From: Schlegelella aquatica
GTDB lineage: Bacteria; Pseudomonadota; Gammaproteobacteria; Burkholderiales; Burkholderiaceae_C
Direction of reading: 5' to 3'
NCBI RefSeq assembly: GCF_026013905.1
Contig: NZ_CP110257.1
Location: 496,001-560,000 of the forward strand
DNA length: 64,000 bases
Each line of letters opens with the position of its first letter. The stretch's first letter is position 1. Below are positions 18,300 to 26,968 of this stretch, one piece after another. A model generated the notes under the pieces. The model saw nothing but the letters and a program-made list of their open reading frames with translations. It was not told the origin of the DNA and did no database searches. The position numbers and the translations under genes are program-made.

Positions 18300-19394
18300 T
18301 CAGACCACCTGGCCGAGCTTGAAGATGGGCAGGTACATCGCCACGACGATGCCGCCGATGAGCGTGCCCAGCACGACGATGATGATGGGCTCCATGAGGC
18401 TCGACAGGCCCTTGACCGCCTCGTCCACCTCGGCCTCGTAGAACTCGGCCGCCTTGTTGAGCATGTGGTCGATCGAGCCGGACTCCTCGCCGATGGCGCA
18501 CATCTGCAGCACCATGGTCGGGAAGACGCCGGTCTGCTGCATCGACATGGTCAGGCTGGAGCCGGTGGCCACGTCCTTCTGGATCTTCTCCGTGGCTTCG
18601 AGGAAGACCGCGTTGCCCGACGCACCGCCGACCGAGTCGAGCGCCTCGACGAGCGGCACGCCGGCGGAAAACATCGTGGCCAGCGTGCGCGTCCAGCGCG
18701 CCACCGCGGCCTTGTGCACCAGCGGGCCGAAGAACTCGGACATCGCGATCACGAGCAGCGTGGGCGCGGGCAGGTCGGCACCGAACGAGGTGAAGATGTC
18801 CTTGAACGCGGGGATCACGAAGATCATGATGATCGCGACCACGACGAAGGCCACCACCAGCACCGCGACCGGGTAGATCAGCGCGGACTTGATCTTGCGC
18901 TTGATCTCGAGTGTCTTTTCCTGGTACTGGGCCAGCCGGTCGAGCAGCGTCTCGAGAATGCCGCCCGCCTCGCCGGCCTCCACCAGGTTGCAGTAGAGCG
19001 CGTCGAAGTGGAGCGGATGCTTGCGGAAGGCGGCCGAAAGACTCGTGCCCGTCTCGACGTCGCTGCGGATGTCGTTGAGCAGGCGCGTCAGGCGCGGGTT
19101 GGAGGCTCCGCGGCCCACGATGTCGAAGGCCTGCAGCAGGGGCACGCCGGCGCGCATCATCGTCGCGAGCTGGCGGGTGAAGACGGCGATGTCCTTCTGG
19201 GTGATCTTCTTGCCGCCGCTCAGGCGACGCTTCTTCACCTTGGTGACCAGGACGCCCTGGCGACGCAGGCTGGCGCTGACCATGGCTTCGCCGCCGGCGC
19301 GCATCTCGCCGCGCACCGGTTTGCCGTTGCGGTCCTTGCCCTCCCACTCGAATACGAAATCCTGAACCTTCTTTGCCGCAGCAGCCGTTGCCAT
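18300..19394 (-). CDS. pilC: Type IV pilus inner-membrane platform protein PilC, with an internal in-frame deletion
   Basis: 364 residues, against about 405 for typical PilC. Start ATG 19394 has GGAGG five bases upstream. Both T2SSF domains are recognisable: residues 60-180 (FTRQLATMMRAGVPLLQAFDIV) and 226-345 (VARWTRTLATMFSAGVPLVEALDSVGGASGN). Membrane helix 1 (IYPVAVLVVAFVVVAIIMIF) and the C-terminal helix (IIIVVLGTLIGGIVVAM) are present. Between LPAPTLLVIAMSEF and FGPLVHKAAVARW about 40 residues found in other PilC proteins, including the second membrane helix, are missing without a frameshift. Function may be altered, because the second cytoplasmic domain would face the wrong side in the usual topology. 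Confidence 0.9.
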   Translation of the reverse strand: MATAAAAKKVQDFVFEWEGKDRNGKPVRGEMRAGGEAMVSASLRRQGVLVTKVKKRRLSGGKKITQKDIAVFTRQLATMMRAGVPLLQAFDIVGRGASNPRLTRLLNDIRSDVETGTSLSAAFRKHPLHFDALYCNLVEAGEAGGILETLLDRLAQYQEKTLEIKRKIKSALIYPVAVLVVAFVVVAIIMIFVIPAFKDIFTSFGADLPAPTLLVIAMSEFFGPLVHKAAVARWTRTLATMFSAGVPLVEALDSVGGASGNAVFLEATEKIQKDVATGSSLTMSMQQTGVFPTMVLQMCAIGEESGSIDHMLNKAAEFYEAEVDEAVKGLSSLMEPIIIVVLGTLIGGIVVAMYLPIFKLGQVV

Positions 19395-19434
19395 AGTGCC
19401 TCCGGGGCCGTCCGCCCCCAAAGTTCGCTCGTGC

Positions 19435-21150
19435 TTATTCGTTCGTGACCGAGATGACTTCCTCGAGCGAGGTGACGCCGAGCTTGACCTTGTGCAGGCC
19501 CGCCTGTCGCAAGTCCCGCACGCCCTCCTTCTGGGCCTGCGCCGCGATGTCCATCGCGCTGCCGTCGGCCAGGATGATGCGTTGGATCTCCTCCGAGATG
19601 GGCATGACCTGGTAGATGCCGACGCGGCCCTTGTAGCCATTGTTGCAGCTGGAGCAGCCCACGGCGCGGTACGGCTTCCAGCTGCCGTCCAGATCCTCTT
19701 CCTTGAAGCCCGCGCGCAGCAGGGCCTCGCGCGGGTACACCGCGGGCGTCTTGCAGTTCTCGCACAGGCGGCGCGCCAGGCGCTGGGCGGTGATGAGGAT
19801 CACGCTGGACGCGATGTTGAACGGTGCGACGCCCATGTTGCGCAGCCGCGTGAGCGTCGTCGGCGCGTCGTTGGTGTGCAGCGTGGACATCACCAGGTGA
19901 CCCGTCTGCGCCGCCTTGATCGCGATGTCGGCCGTCTCCAGGTCGCGGATCTCACCGACCATGATGATGTCCGGGTCCTGTCGCAGAAAGGCCTTGAGCG
20001 CGGCGGCGAAGGTCAGACCCGCCTTGTCGTTGACGTTGACCTGGTTGATGCCGGGCAGGTTGATTTCCGCCGGATCTTCGACGGTGGAGATGTTGACGCC
20101 CGGCTTGTTGAGCAGGTTCAGGCAGGTGTAGAGCGAGACCGTCTTGCCGCTGCCGGTGGGGCCGGTGACCAGGATCATCCCGTACGGCCGCTCGATGGCG
20201 CGCAGCAGGCGCTCTTTTTCCTCCTTCTCGTAGCCCAGCGCGTCGATGCCGAGCTTGGCCGACGACGGGTCCAGGATACGGATGACGATCTTCTCGCCGA
20301 ACAGCGTGGGCAGCGTGCTGACGCGGAAGTCGATCGCCTTGCTGCCGAACTTCAGCTTCATGCGGCCGTCTTGCGGCACGCGCTTTTCGGCGATGTCGAG
20401 CTTGGAGATGACCTTGATGCGCGAGGCGAGCTTGTCCTTGATGGCGATCGGCGGCTGGGCGATCTCGCGCAGTTCGCCGTCGATGCGGAAGCGCACCCGG
20501 TAGTTGTATTCGTAGGGCTCGAAGTGCAGGTCGGACGCGCGCATGTTGATCGCGTCGATCAGCATCTTCTGCAGGAAGCGCACCACCGGGGCGTCTTCGA
20601 CGTCGGTGGAGACGTCGGCCGCTTCCTGGGTGGCGTCCTCCTCGGAGACGTCGAACTCGAAGTCCCCGCCGGCGATGCTCTCGAGGGCCTCCGCCGCGCT
20701 CGTGCCCATCGTCTCGAGCAGCTTGGTGAGCTTGTCGTGCTCGACGATGATCCATTCGGGCGTGAGCTGGGTGGCGAACTTGATGCGCTCCAGCGCTTCC
20801 TGGTTGGTGGGGTCGGCCCCGCCGACGAACAGCCGGCTGCCGCGTTTGCCGAGCACCACCACCTGGTACTGCGCGGCCAGCTTGTTGTCGACGACGCCCC
20901 GGGGCAGCCGCTGCAGGTCGATCGCATTGAGATCGACCAGCGGGAGCGAGAACGCGTGCGAAAGGGCGTGGGCCAAGTCGCTGGCCGAGACCGCGCCGGC
21001 CGCGATGACGGCAGAGATGAAGCTGATGCGCTTGTCCTGCGCGGTCTTGGCGAGCTCTTCGGCGGTGCGGGCGTTCAGCTTGCCCGCGTTGACCAGTACC
21101 CGCGCCACCCCGGTCAGGGTACTTTGGGGAGCCTCAGCGAGTGTGTCCAT
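19435..21150 (-). CDS. pilB: Type IV pilus assembly (extension) ATPase PilB
   Basis: 571 residues from the ATG at 21150 (MDTLAEAPQ). An N-terminal MshE-type domain (about 1-160) precedes the GspE/PilB motor: Walker A GPTGSGKT near residue 330, Asp box EDPAEI, Walker B DPDIIMVGEIRDLETADIA and His box GHLVMSTLHTNDA. A tetracysteine zinc site is C-E-N-C...C-S-S-C. PilB powers pilus extension and docks on PilC, encoded 40 bp downstream. The 197 bp upstream, before the recD end, hold no other gene; a promoter is likely there but not clear. Confidence 0.96.
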   Translation of the reverse strand: MDTLAEAPQSTLTGVARVLVNAGKLNARTAEELAKTAQDKRISFISAVIAAGAVSASDLAHALSHAFSLPLVDLNAIDLQRLPRGVVDNKLAAQYQVVVLGKRGSRLFVGGADPTNQEALERIKFATQLTPEWIIVEHDKLTKLLETMGTSAAEALESIAGGDFEFDVSEEDATQEAADVSTDVEDAPVVRFLQKMLIDAINMRASDLHFEPYEYNYRVRFRIDGELREIAQPPIAIKDKLASRIKVISKLDIAEKRVPQDGRMKLKFGSKAIDFRVSTLPTLFGEKIVIRILDPSSAKLGIDALGYEKEEKERLLRAIERPYGMILVTGPTGSGKTVSLYTCLNLLNKPGVNISTVEDPAEINLPGINQVNVNDKAGLTFAAALKAFLRQDPDIIMVGEIRDLETADIAIKAAQTGHLVMSTLHTNDAPTTLTRLRNMGVAPFNIASSVILITAQRLARRLCENCKTPAVYPREALLRAGFKEEDLDGSWKPYRAVGCSSCNNGYKGRVGIYQVMPISEEIQRIILADGSAMDIAAQAQKEGVRDLRQAGLHKVKLGVTSLEEVISVTNE

Positions 21151-21347
21151 GCAGGGAGTGATGCGTGCAACGGGGTGCGAGGACGCAGGGTCGCCCCGGC
21201 GCCCCATGGCGGGCGAATGATCGCTTATCGACAGGGGACTGTAAACCTCGGTAAGTCATCGCCCGGCGTGCAAAAACCGCAACTTTGCGCTCTGAAACGC
21301 CTTGTATCGTGAAATCTTCTGCTACCGGGCCCGAATCGGTGTAAGTC

Positions 21348-23186
21348 CTAGCCGGCGGGGCTCGCCGCCTCCCGCAGGCGGGCTTGGAGCCCGGAGTCGC
21401 GCCGTGTGGGCGAGGCGATGGCGGCGGCCAGCACGCCGGCGGGTGAAGCCAGGACCGCGCGCTCGCGAGCGCGGGTGATCGCGGTGTAGAGCAACTCGCG
21501 CGTCAGCAGGCGTCCGGGCTGCGAGGGGAGCACGACGAACACGCTCTCGAACTCCGAGCCCTGCGACTTGTGCACGGTCATCGCGAAGGCCGTCTCGTGC
21601 GGGGGCAGCCGCACCGGCGCGACCGCCCGGAAGCTGCCGTCGGGCTGGGGGAAGTGCACGGACAACGCGCCGTCGGCCCCCGGCAGCGCGATGCCGACAT
21701 CGCCGTTGTAAAGCCGCATCACCGGGTCGTTGCGCTGCACCATCACCGCCCGGCCGACCCACCATGGCGAGCGCGGGTCCGTCTGCGCGGCTGCGGCACC
21801 CAGAAGGCGGCGCAGCTCGGCCTCGATGCGGGCGTTGAGCTGCTCCACGCCGCGCGCGCCGGCACGCAGCGCGGCCAGCACCCGGAAGCGCCCGAAGGCG
21901 GCGGTGACCGAGGCGACGTCGCGGGGGGCGCGGCGCAACGCCTCCAGGTACGCGCCGTAGCCTTGCAGCAACTGGGCCCAGGTGTCGGGGGCGAGCTCGG
22001 CGCCGCCGTCCTCGACCCAGCGCACCGCCGGGTCGCGGCCTTCGCGCAGCCAAGCCAGGGCCTCGTCGGCGCGGCCCGCGTTCACCTCGGCGGCCAGGCG
22101 GCCGATGCCGCCCTCGGCCGAGAAGCGGAAGTTGCGGGTGAACCACACCGTGGTGTCGGCGAGCGCCCCGCGCGCGGCGGGTGCGGGAACCGTGACGGCA
22201 CCCGCCGGCAGACCGCACCACGCCGCGAGATCGGCCCGGCAGGCGTCGCCGAGGGATGGATCGGCGCTCAGCTCGGCGAACACCGCACCCGCTTCGACGG
22301 CGGCGAGCTGGTCCTTGTCGCCCAGCAACACGATGCGCGCGTGGGCGGGCACGGCCTCGAGCAGCCGGGTGGCCAGGGCGAGGTCGAGCATCGAGGCCTC
22401 GTCGAGCACCAGCGCGTCGATGGGCAGCGGCCGCTCGGGCCCGTGCACGAAGCGGCCGTCGCCGCGCATGCCGAGCAGGCGGTGCACGGTGGAGGCCTGC
22501 GCAGGCAGGCGCTCGCGGATGTGGGCCGGCAGCCCGGCGGCGCGCGACCGCAGGGCTTCCACCAGCCGCGCGGCGGCCTTGCCGGTGGGTGCCGCCAGGG
22601 CGATGCGGCAATCCGGGCGCTGCACGATCAGGCAGGCCAGCAGCTGGACGACCGTGGTCGTCTTGCCAGTGCCCGGTCCGCCGCTGATGACGGCCAGCCG
22701 CTGTCGCAACGCCAGGGCGGCAGCCAGCTGCTGCCAGTCGACCTGCGGCGAGGCGGCGCCGGGGGGCGGGACGAAGGCTGCGCGCAGCCACTGCAGCGCG
22801 GCGGGCGAAGGCGGCTCGGCGGGGCGGGCGGCGTCGACCAGGCGGCGTGCCAGCCGGCGCTCGTAGTCGAAGTAGCGATGCAGGTAGAGGCGACCCTCGT
22901 CGTCGAGGATGAGGGGCATCGACCCGGGATCTCGCGGCGTGCCCACGACGCCGCTGCGCAGCAGGCTGGCGCGGGCGAGCCCGGGCTCGGCGTCGACCAG
23001 CGTGCCGAGCGGCAGGCACACGTGGCCCTCTTGCATCGCGAGCAGCAGGGCCCGGGCGGCCCGCCGTGCGAGTTGCGCGTGCGCGGGCGGCGCACCTGCT
23101 GCGAGCGACCAGGCCTCCACCTGCGCCGCGAAGGCGTCGGCCCAGCGGGCGGAGGCGTCGGGCAGCGCCAGCGCGCGGCGCTTCAT
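21348..23186 (-). CDS. recD: Exodeoxyribonuclease V alpha subunit RecD
   Basis: 612 residues. SF1B helicase with Walker A ISGGPGTGKTTT near residue 170, VLDEASMLD (motif II), LLGDKDQLAAVEAGAVF (motif III) and TVHKSQGSEF near the C-terminus. RecD is the fast 5'-3' motor of RecBCD and controls the response to Chi. The ATG at 23186 overlaps the recB stop as ATGA. The long open frame continuing upstream is antisense/out-of-frame to recB and was trimmed. Confidence 0.95.
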   Translation of the reverse strand: MKRRALALPDASARWADAFAAQVEAWSLAAGAPPAHAQLARRAARALLLAMQEGHVCLPLGTLVDAEPGLARASLLRSGVVGTPRDPGSMPLILDDEGRLYLHRYFDYERRLARRLVDAARPAEPPSPAALQWLRAAFVPPPGAASPQVDWQQLAAALALRQRLAVISGGPGTGKTTTVVQLLACLIVQRPDCRIALAAPTGKAAARLVEALRSRAAGLPAHIRERLPAQASTVHRLLGMRGDGRFVHGPERPLPIDALVLDEASMLDLALATRLLEAVPAHARIVLLGDKDQLAAVEAGAVFAELSADPSLGDACRADLAAWCGLPAGAVTVPAPAARGALADTTVWFTRNFRFSAEGGIGRLAAEVNAGRADEALAWLREGRDPAVRWVEDGGAELAPDTWAQLLQGYGAYLEALRRAPRDVASVTAAFGRFRVLAALRAGARGVEQLNARIEAELRRLLGAAAAQTDPRSPWWVGRAVMVQRNDPVMRLYNGDVGIALPGADGALSVHFPQPDGSFRAVAPVRLPPHETAFAMTVHKSQGSEFESVFVVLPSQPGRLLTRELLYTAITRARERAVLASPAGVLAAAIASPTRRDSGLQARLREAASPAG

Positions 23187-26100
23187 GCCGGCCCTCCGTC
23201 TGCGTCCAGCAGCCGCGACAGGTCTTCGATCAGCGCGGCGTCGGGCCGGTCGAGGTACACGCCGGCGGGGCGACCCTCGGCGTCGCGCCAGTCGGGCCGC
23301 ACACCGCGCACGAAGAGGTACACCGCGCCGCCCAGATGCTGCTGCGCGTCGTAGCCGGGCAGGCGCAGCGCGAGGTGACGGTGCAGCGCCACCAGGTACA
23401 GCAGGGCCTGCAGGTGGTAGCCCTCGCGAGCCATCACGGCGGCCAGGCGGTCGCGCCCGTAGGCGGAGGGCGACTCGCCCAGGTGGTTGGATTTCCAGTC
23501 GAGCACGTAGTAGCGCCCCTCGTGTTCGAACACCATGTCGATGAAGCCGCGCAGGTAGCCCTGCAAGGCATGCGCGCTCAGGGCCGGCACCGCATAGCCG
23601 GCCGCCTGCAGCCGGCGTTGCAGGCGAGCCGGCTCCAGGCGTGGCGCAGGCAGATAGAACTCCATCTCGTGCACGCGGGAGCCGGCCGACAGGTCCGCCA
23701 GCCGCAGCGCACGTGGGCCGAGCGGCAACTCGCTGTGCAACACCTGGGCGAGCAGTCGCTCGAGCATGCGCGTCTGCGCGGCGGCAGCGGGTTCTTCGCC
23801 GTGGGGCTCGGCACCGCGCAGGCGGCGCAAGCCGGTGGCGATGGCGCTCGCCCAGGTGCCGCGGTCCGCGAAGTCGGCGAGCTCGAAGACGGTGTGCATG
23901 CACTCCCCGGCGGCCGCACCGCGGGGAAAGCGCAGCGGGTCGTCCTCGTCGAGTTCGACGGCCGGCTCGCTGGCGGCGTCCACGCCCTCGTCGTCGGCGG
24001 TGCGCTGGTCGCGCTCGAGCGCCGCTGCCTCGTGCGCTGCGCCGTGCACGAGCGCGCTGTAGCTGCCGATCCACCACGGCGAGGGCAGGTGCCCCGGCGC
24101 AGGCAGCGCCGCGATCGCGGCCGGTTCGGCGGCCTCCGCTGGCAGGGGCTCGGCCGTGATGGCAGGCAGCACCTCGAAGCTGACATGCGGCGCGGCCCGG
24201 CGCGCCCACTCCTCCCAGTCGGTGCGGATGGAGCCGATCTCGCGCTCGCCGTCCATCCATTCCTCAGGGCTGAGGCCGGCGCCGGCCACCACCCAGTTGA
24301 GCAGGCCGCGCGCGCTCTCGGTGGGCTTCAGGGCTGGCCCGCTGTGTGCCAGGTAGCAGCCTGCCACCAGCACGCATCGGTGCACGGCGCGCGTGAGCGC
24401 CACATACAGCAGGCGCAGGAACTCGGAGGCGTCTTCCAGCCGCTGGATGCGCCGGATGGCCTGATCGTCGAAGGCCGGGTCCAGGTCCTTGCGGTAGTCG
24501 ATGACGGTGCGGCCCTGCTCGTGGTACTCGACAGCGTCGCCCGAGGCGGAGGGCGCGCGGCGGGACCTCCAGAGGAAGGGGCAGAACACGATGCCGTACT
24601 CCAGGCCCTTGGAGCGGTGGATCGTGACGATCTGCACCAGGTGCCGGTCCGACTCCAGCCGCAGCTGCGTGGCCTCGTCCGGGCGGGGGTCGTGGCGCTG
24701 CACCTGCAGCCAGCGCAGCAGCGCATCGGGGTTCGGGTGTTGGCTGCTCGCCTGCTGCAGGCATTCGATGAGGTGCAGCAGGTTGGTCATGCGGCGCTCG
24801 CCGTCGGGGCAGCCGAGCAGCCGTTCGGCCACGCCTTCGCGGGCCATCCATTCGCGCAGCATCGGCCCGACCCCGCGTGCCAACCAGGCGCGCCGGTAGT
24901 CCTCGAAGCGCTGCACCTGCTCGATCATCGCCTCCTCGTCGTTCGCCAGCGCGTCGAGTGCACCGGCGTCGCGGCCCATCAGGGTGGTGGCGAGCGCCGC
25001 CTTGAGCCGGCCTTCGCGTCCCGGCTCGAGCATCGCCCCGAGCAGGGCATCGAGCTCCTCCGCCTCGGCGCTGGCGAACACGCTGGACTGCGAGAGCTCC
25101 ACGCTGCCCACGCCCAGCGCGGCCAGCGCCCGGCGCATGCGGCTGCCTTCGGCGTGCGAGCGCACCAGCACGGCGATGTCGCCCGCGCCGAGCGGCCTTT
25201 CGCCGATGCGCACCTCGCCGCGGCGGGCACTGGCGAGAAGGCGCGCAATCTCGGCCGCGACGCGCTGCGTCACGAGCCGTTCCGCGGCGCGCCATTCGAG
25301 CAGGCTGCCGTCTTCCTGGTGCGGCAGCCACCACACCTGCAACGGCGCACGTGCCGGCCCGCCATCGTGAAGGGCCGGGCGCGGCTTGTCGCCCACGGTC
25401 ACCGGGTGGTAGCGCAGCCCCTCGAGCATGAAGAGGCGCGGATTCTCACCGAACAGCGCGTTGAGCGCGCGCACGAGCGGCCCGCTCGACCGTTGGTTGG
25501 CCTCGAGCGTGTACTGCGCGTCCGCGTGCCGCCGGGCCGCGAGGTAGGTGTGCAGGTCGGCGTTGCGGAAGCGGTAGATCGCCTGCTTCGGGTCGCCGAC
25601 GAGAAAGAGCGGCGGACGCTGCGGCGTGGCATAGAGCCTGTGGAAGATGGCGAACTGCAGCGGGTCGGTGTCCTGGAACTCGTCGATCAGCGCAGCCGGA
25701 AAGCGTGCCCGCAGCGTCGAGGCGAGGACCGGCCCGTCGGGGCCGTGCAGCCGCGCATGCAGGTTGGAGAGCATGTCGTCGAACGCGATCACGCGTCGTC
25801 TGCGCTTGAGCGCCTTCAGGGTCTCGGTGCAATGACCGATCATCTCCCGCAGCAGGGCGACTCGCGCGTAGGCGAGCGCCGACTCGGCGCGCACCAGCGC
25901 CCCATGGGCGGCCTCGGCCACGTCGAAGAAGGGGTGCTCCGGCGTCGTCTGCCGGGCCTTGGTGCAGGCCCTCAGCTTCGCCGCGGTCAGCAGCTCGAGC
26001 TTGGGAAAGTCCTCGTCCAACCCGGCGGTCGCGCTTTCGCACGCCATCCAGCCGTCCCAAGAGGCAATGGCCCGCGCGAGGGCCTGCGGCTTGTAGTGCG

Positions 26101-26968
26101 TCGCATGCAGCCGCGGGCGGGCCGCCTCGAGCAGGCGGACCACCTCCTCGCGAGCCGCGCCCCAGGCCTGGCGAGCGACGGCATGCGTGCGCTCCAGCTC
26201 GGCCACGTCGAGCTCCTGCGCTTCTTCCAGGCCCTCGGGCCAGCGCACCTCGGCCAGCGGCTTGGCGAGGTGACGCTTGAGCAGTGCGGCCCAGCGCGCC
26301 GGGCTGTCCCCGCGGGTGAGCAGGTAGGCCGCGAGCGCGGGTGGCAGGTCTTCGACGCGCAGCCGCCAGAAGTCCTGCACGGCTTCGAGCAGCAACTCGC
26401 GGTCGTCCTGGAGCAGCTCGGCGCGCATCGGCACGCGCGCCGTGAAGGGCGTGTCGGCCAGTGCCCGCTGACAAAAGCCGTGGATCGTGAAGATCGCCGC
26501 CTCGTCGAATCCCGCCAGGGCCCATTGCAGCCTCTTGGCGAGCACCTCGTCGGGCAGCCCTCGACCGCGCAGCGCGTCGAGCAGCCGCGGCACGAAGGTG
26601 TCGGCCGTGGCCGGGCCACGGCCCTGCACGTGCAGCCAGGTGTCCAGCAGACGCTGGCGGATGCGCTCCCGCAGCTCGGCCGTGGCGGCGTTGGTGAAGG
26701 TGACGACGAGCACTTGCGAGACGTCGAGCCCTCGTTCCAGCAGCAGCCTCAGGTACAAGCCGCAGATGTTCCAGGTCTTGCCGGTGCCGGCCGAGGCCTC
26801 GATCAATCGCAGTCCGTCGAGCGGGCAGTGGAAGACGTCGAGCGGGCGCAGGGCGTCTTCGCGTTCGGCCGCTGGCGTCGTTGCCGGCATGGTGTCGCGC
26901 GCTTCGATGGGTTCGGTCGTCTCGTTCGTCTCGGTCGTCTCGGTGAAGAGGTCTCGCTGCGGGTTCAT
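23183..26968 (-). CDS. recB: Exodeoxyribonuclease V beta subunit RecB
   Basis: 1261 residues from the ATG at 26968, preceded by GGAGGAGG. The UvrD-type helicase has Walker A EASAGTGKT (lysine 64), VVTFTNAATAELRERIR, DEFQDTDPLQ (motif II) and TIHRSKGLEYGIVF. The C-terminal nuclease carries GFIDMVFEHEGRYYVLDWKSNHLG, with the D...D-x-K active site. RecB provides the 3'-5' motor and the nuclease for processing double-strand breaks. Overlaps recC and recD by 4 bp each. The first ~28 residues are Thr/Glu-rich and variable. Confidence 0.96.
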   Translation of the reverse strand: MNPQRDLFTETTETNETTEPIEARDTMPATTPAAEREDALRPLDVFHCPLDGLRLIEASAGTGKTWNICGLYLRLLLERGLDVSQVLVVTFTNAATAELRERIRQRLLDTWLHVQGRGPATADTFVPRLLDALRGRGLPDEVLAKRLQWALAGFDEAAIFTIHGFCQRALADTPFTARVPMRAELLQDDRELLLEAVQDFWRLRVEDLPPALAAYLLTRGDSPARWAALLKRHLAKPLAEVRWPEGLEEAQELDVAELERTHAVARQAWGAAREEVVRLLEAARPRLHATHYKPQALARAIASWDGWMACESATAGLDEDFPKLELLTAAKLRACTKARQTTPEHPFFDVAEAAHGALVRAESALAYARVALLREMIGHCTETLKALKRRRRVIAFDDMLSNLHARLHGPDGPVLASTLRARFPAALIDEFQDTDPLQFAIFHRLYATPQRPPLFLVGDPKQAIYRFRNADLHTYLAARRHADAQYTLEANQRSSGPLVRALNALFGENPRLFMLEGLRYHPVTVGDKPRPALHDGGPARAPLQVWWLPHQEDGSLLEWRAAERLVTQRVAAEIARLLASARRGEVRIGERPLGAGDIAVLVRSHAEGSRMRRALAALGVGSVELSQSSVFASAEAEELDALLGAMLEPGREGRLKAALATTLMGRDAGALDALANDEEAMIEQVQRFEDYRRAWLARGVGPMLREWMAREGVAERLLGCPDGERRMTNLLHLIECLQQASSQHPNPDALLRWLQVQRHDPRPDEATQLRLESDRHLVQIVTIHRSKGLEYGIVFCPFLWRSRRAPSASGDAVEYHEQGRTVIDYRKDLDPAFDDQAIRRIQRLEDASEFLRLLYVALTRAVHRCVLVAGCYLAHSGPALKPTESARGLLNWVVAGAGLSPEEWMDGEREIGSIRTDWEEWARRAAPHVSFEVLPAITAEPLPAEAAEPAAIAALPAPGHLPSPWWIGSYSALVHGAAHEAAALERDQRTADDEGVDAASEPAVELDEDDPLRFPRGAAAGECMHTVFELADFADRGTWASAIATGLRRLRGAEPHGEEPAAAAQTRMLERLLAQVLHSELPLGPRALRLADLSAGSRVHEMEFYLPAPRLEPARLQRRLQAAGYAVPALSAHALQGYLRGFIDMVFEHEGRYYVLDWKSNHLGESPSAYGRDRLAAVMAREGYHLQALLYLVALHRHLALRLPGYDAQQHLGGAVYLFVRGVRPDWRDAEGRPAGVYLDRPDAALIEDLSRLLDADGGPA

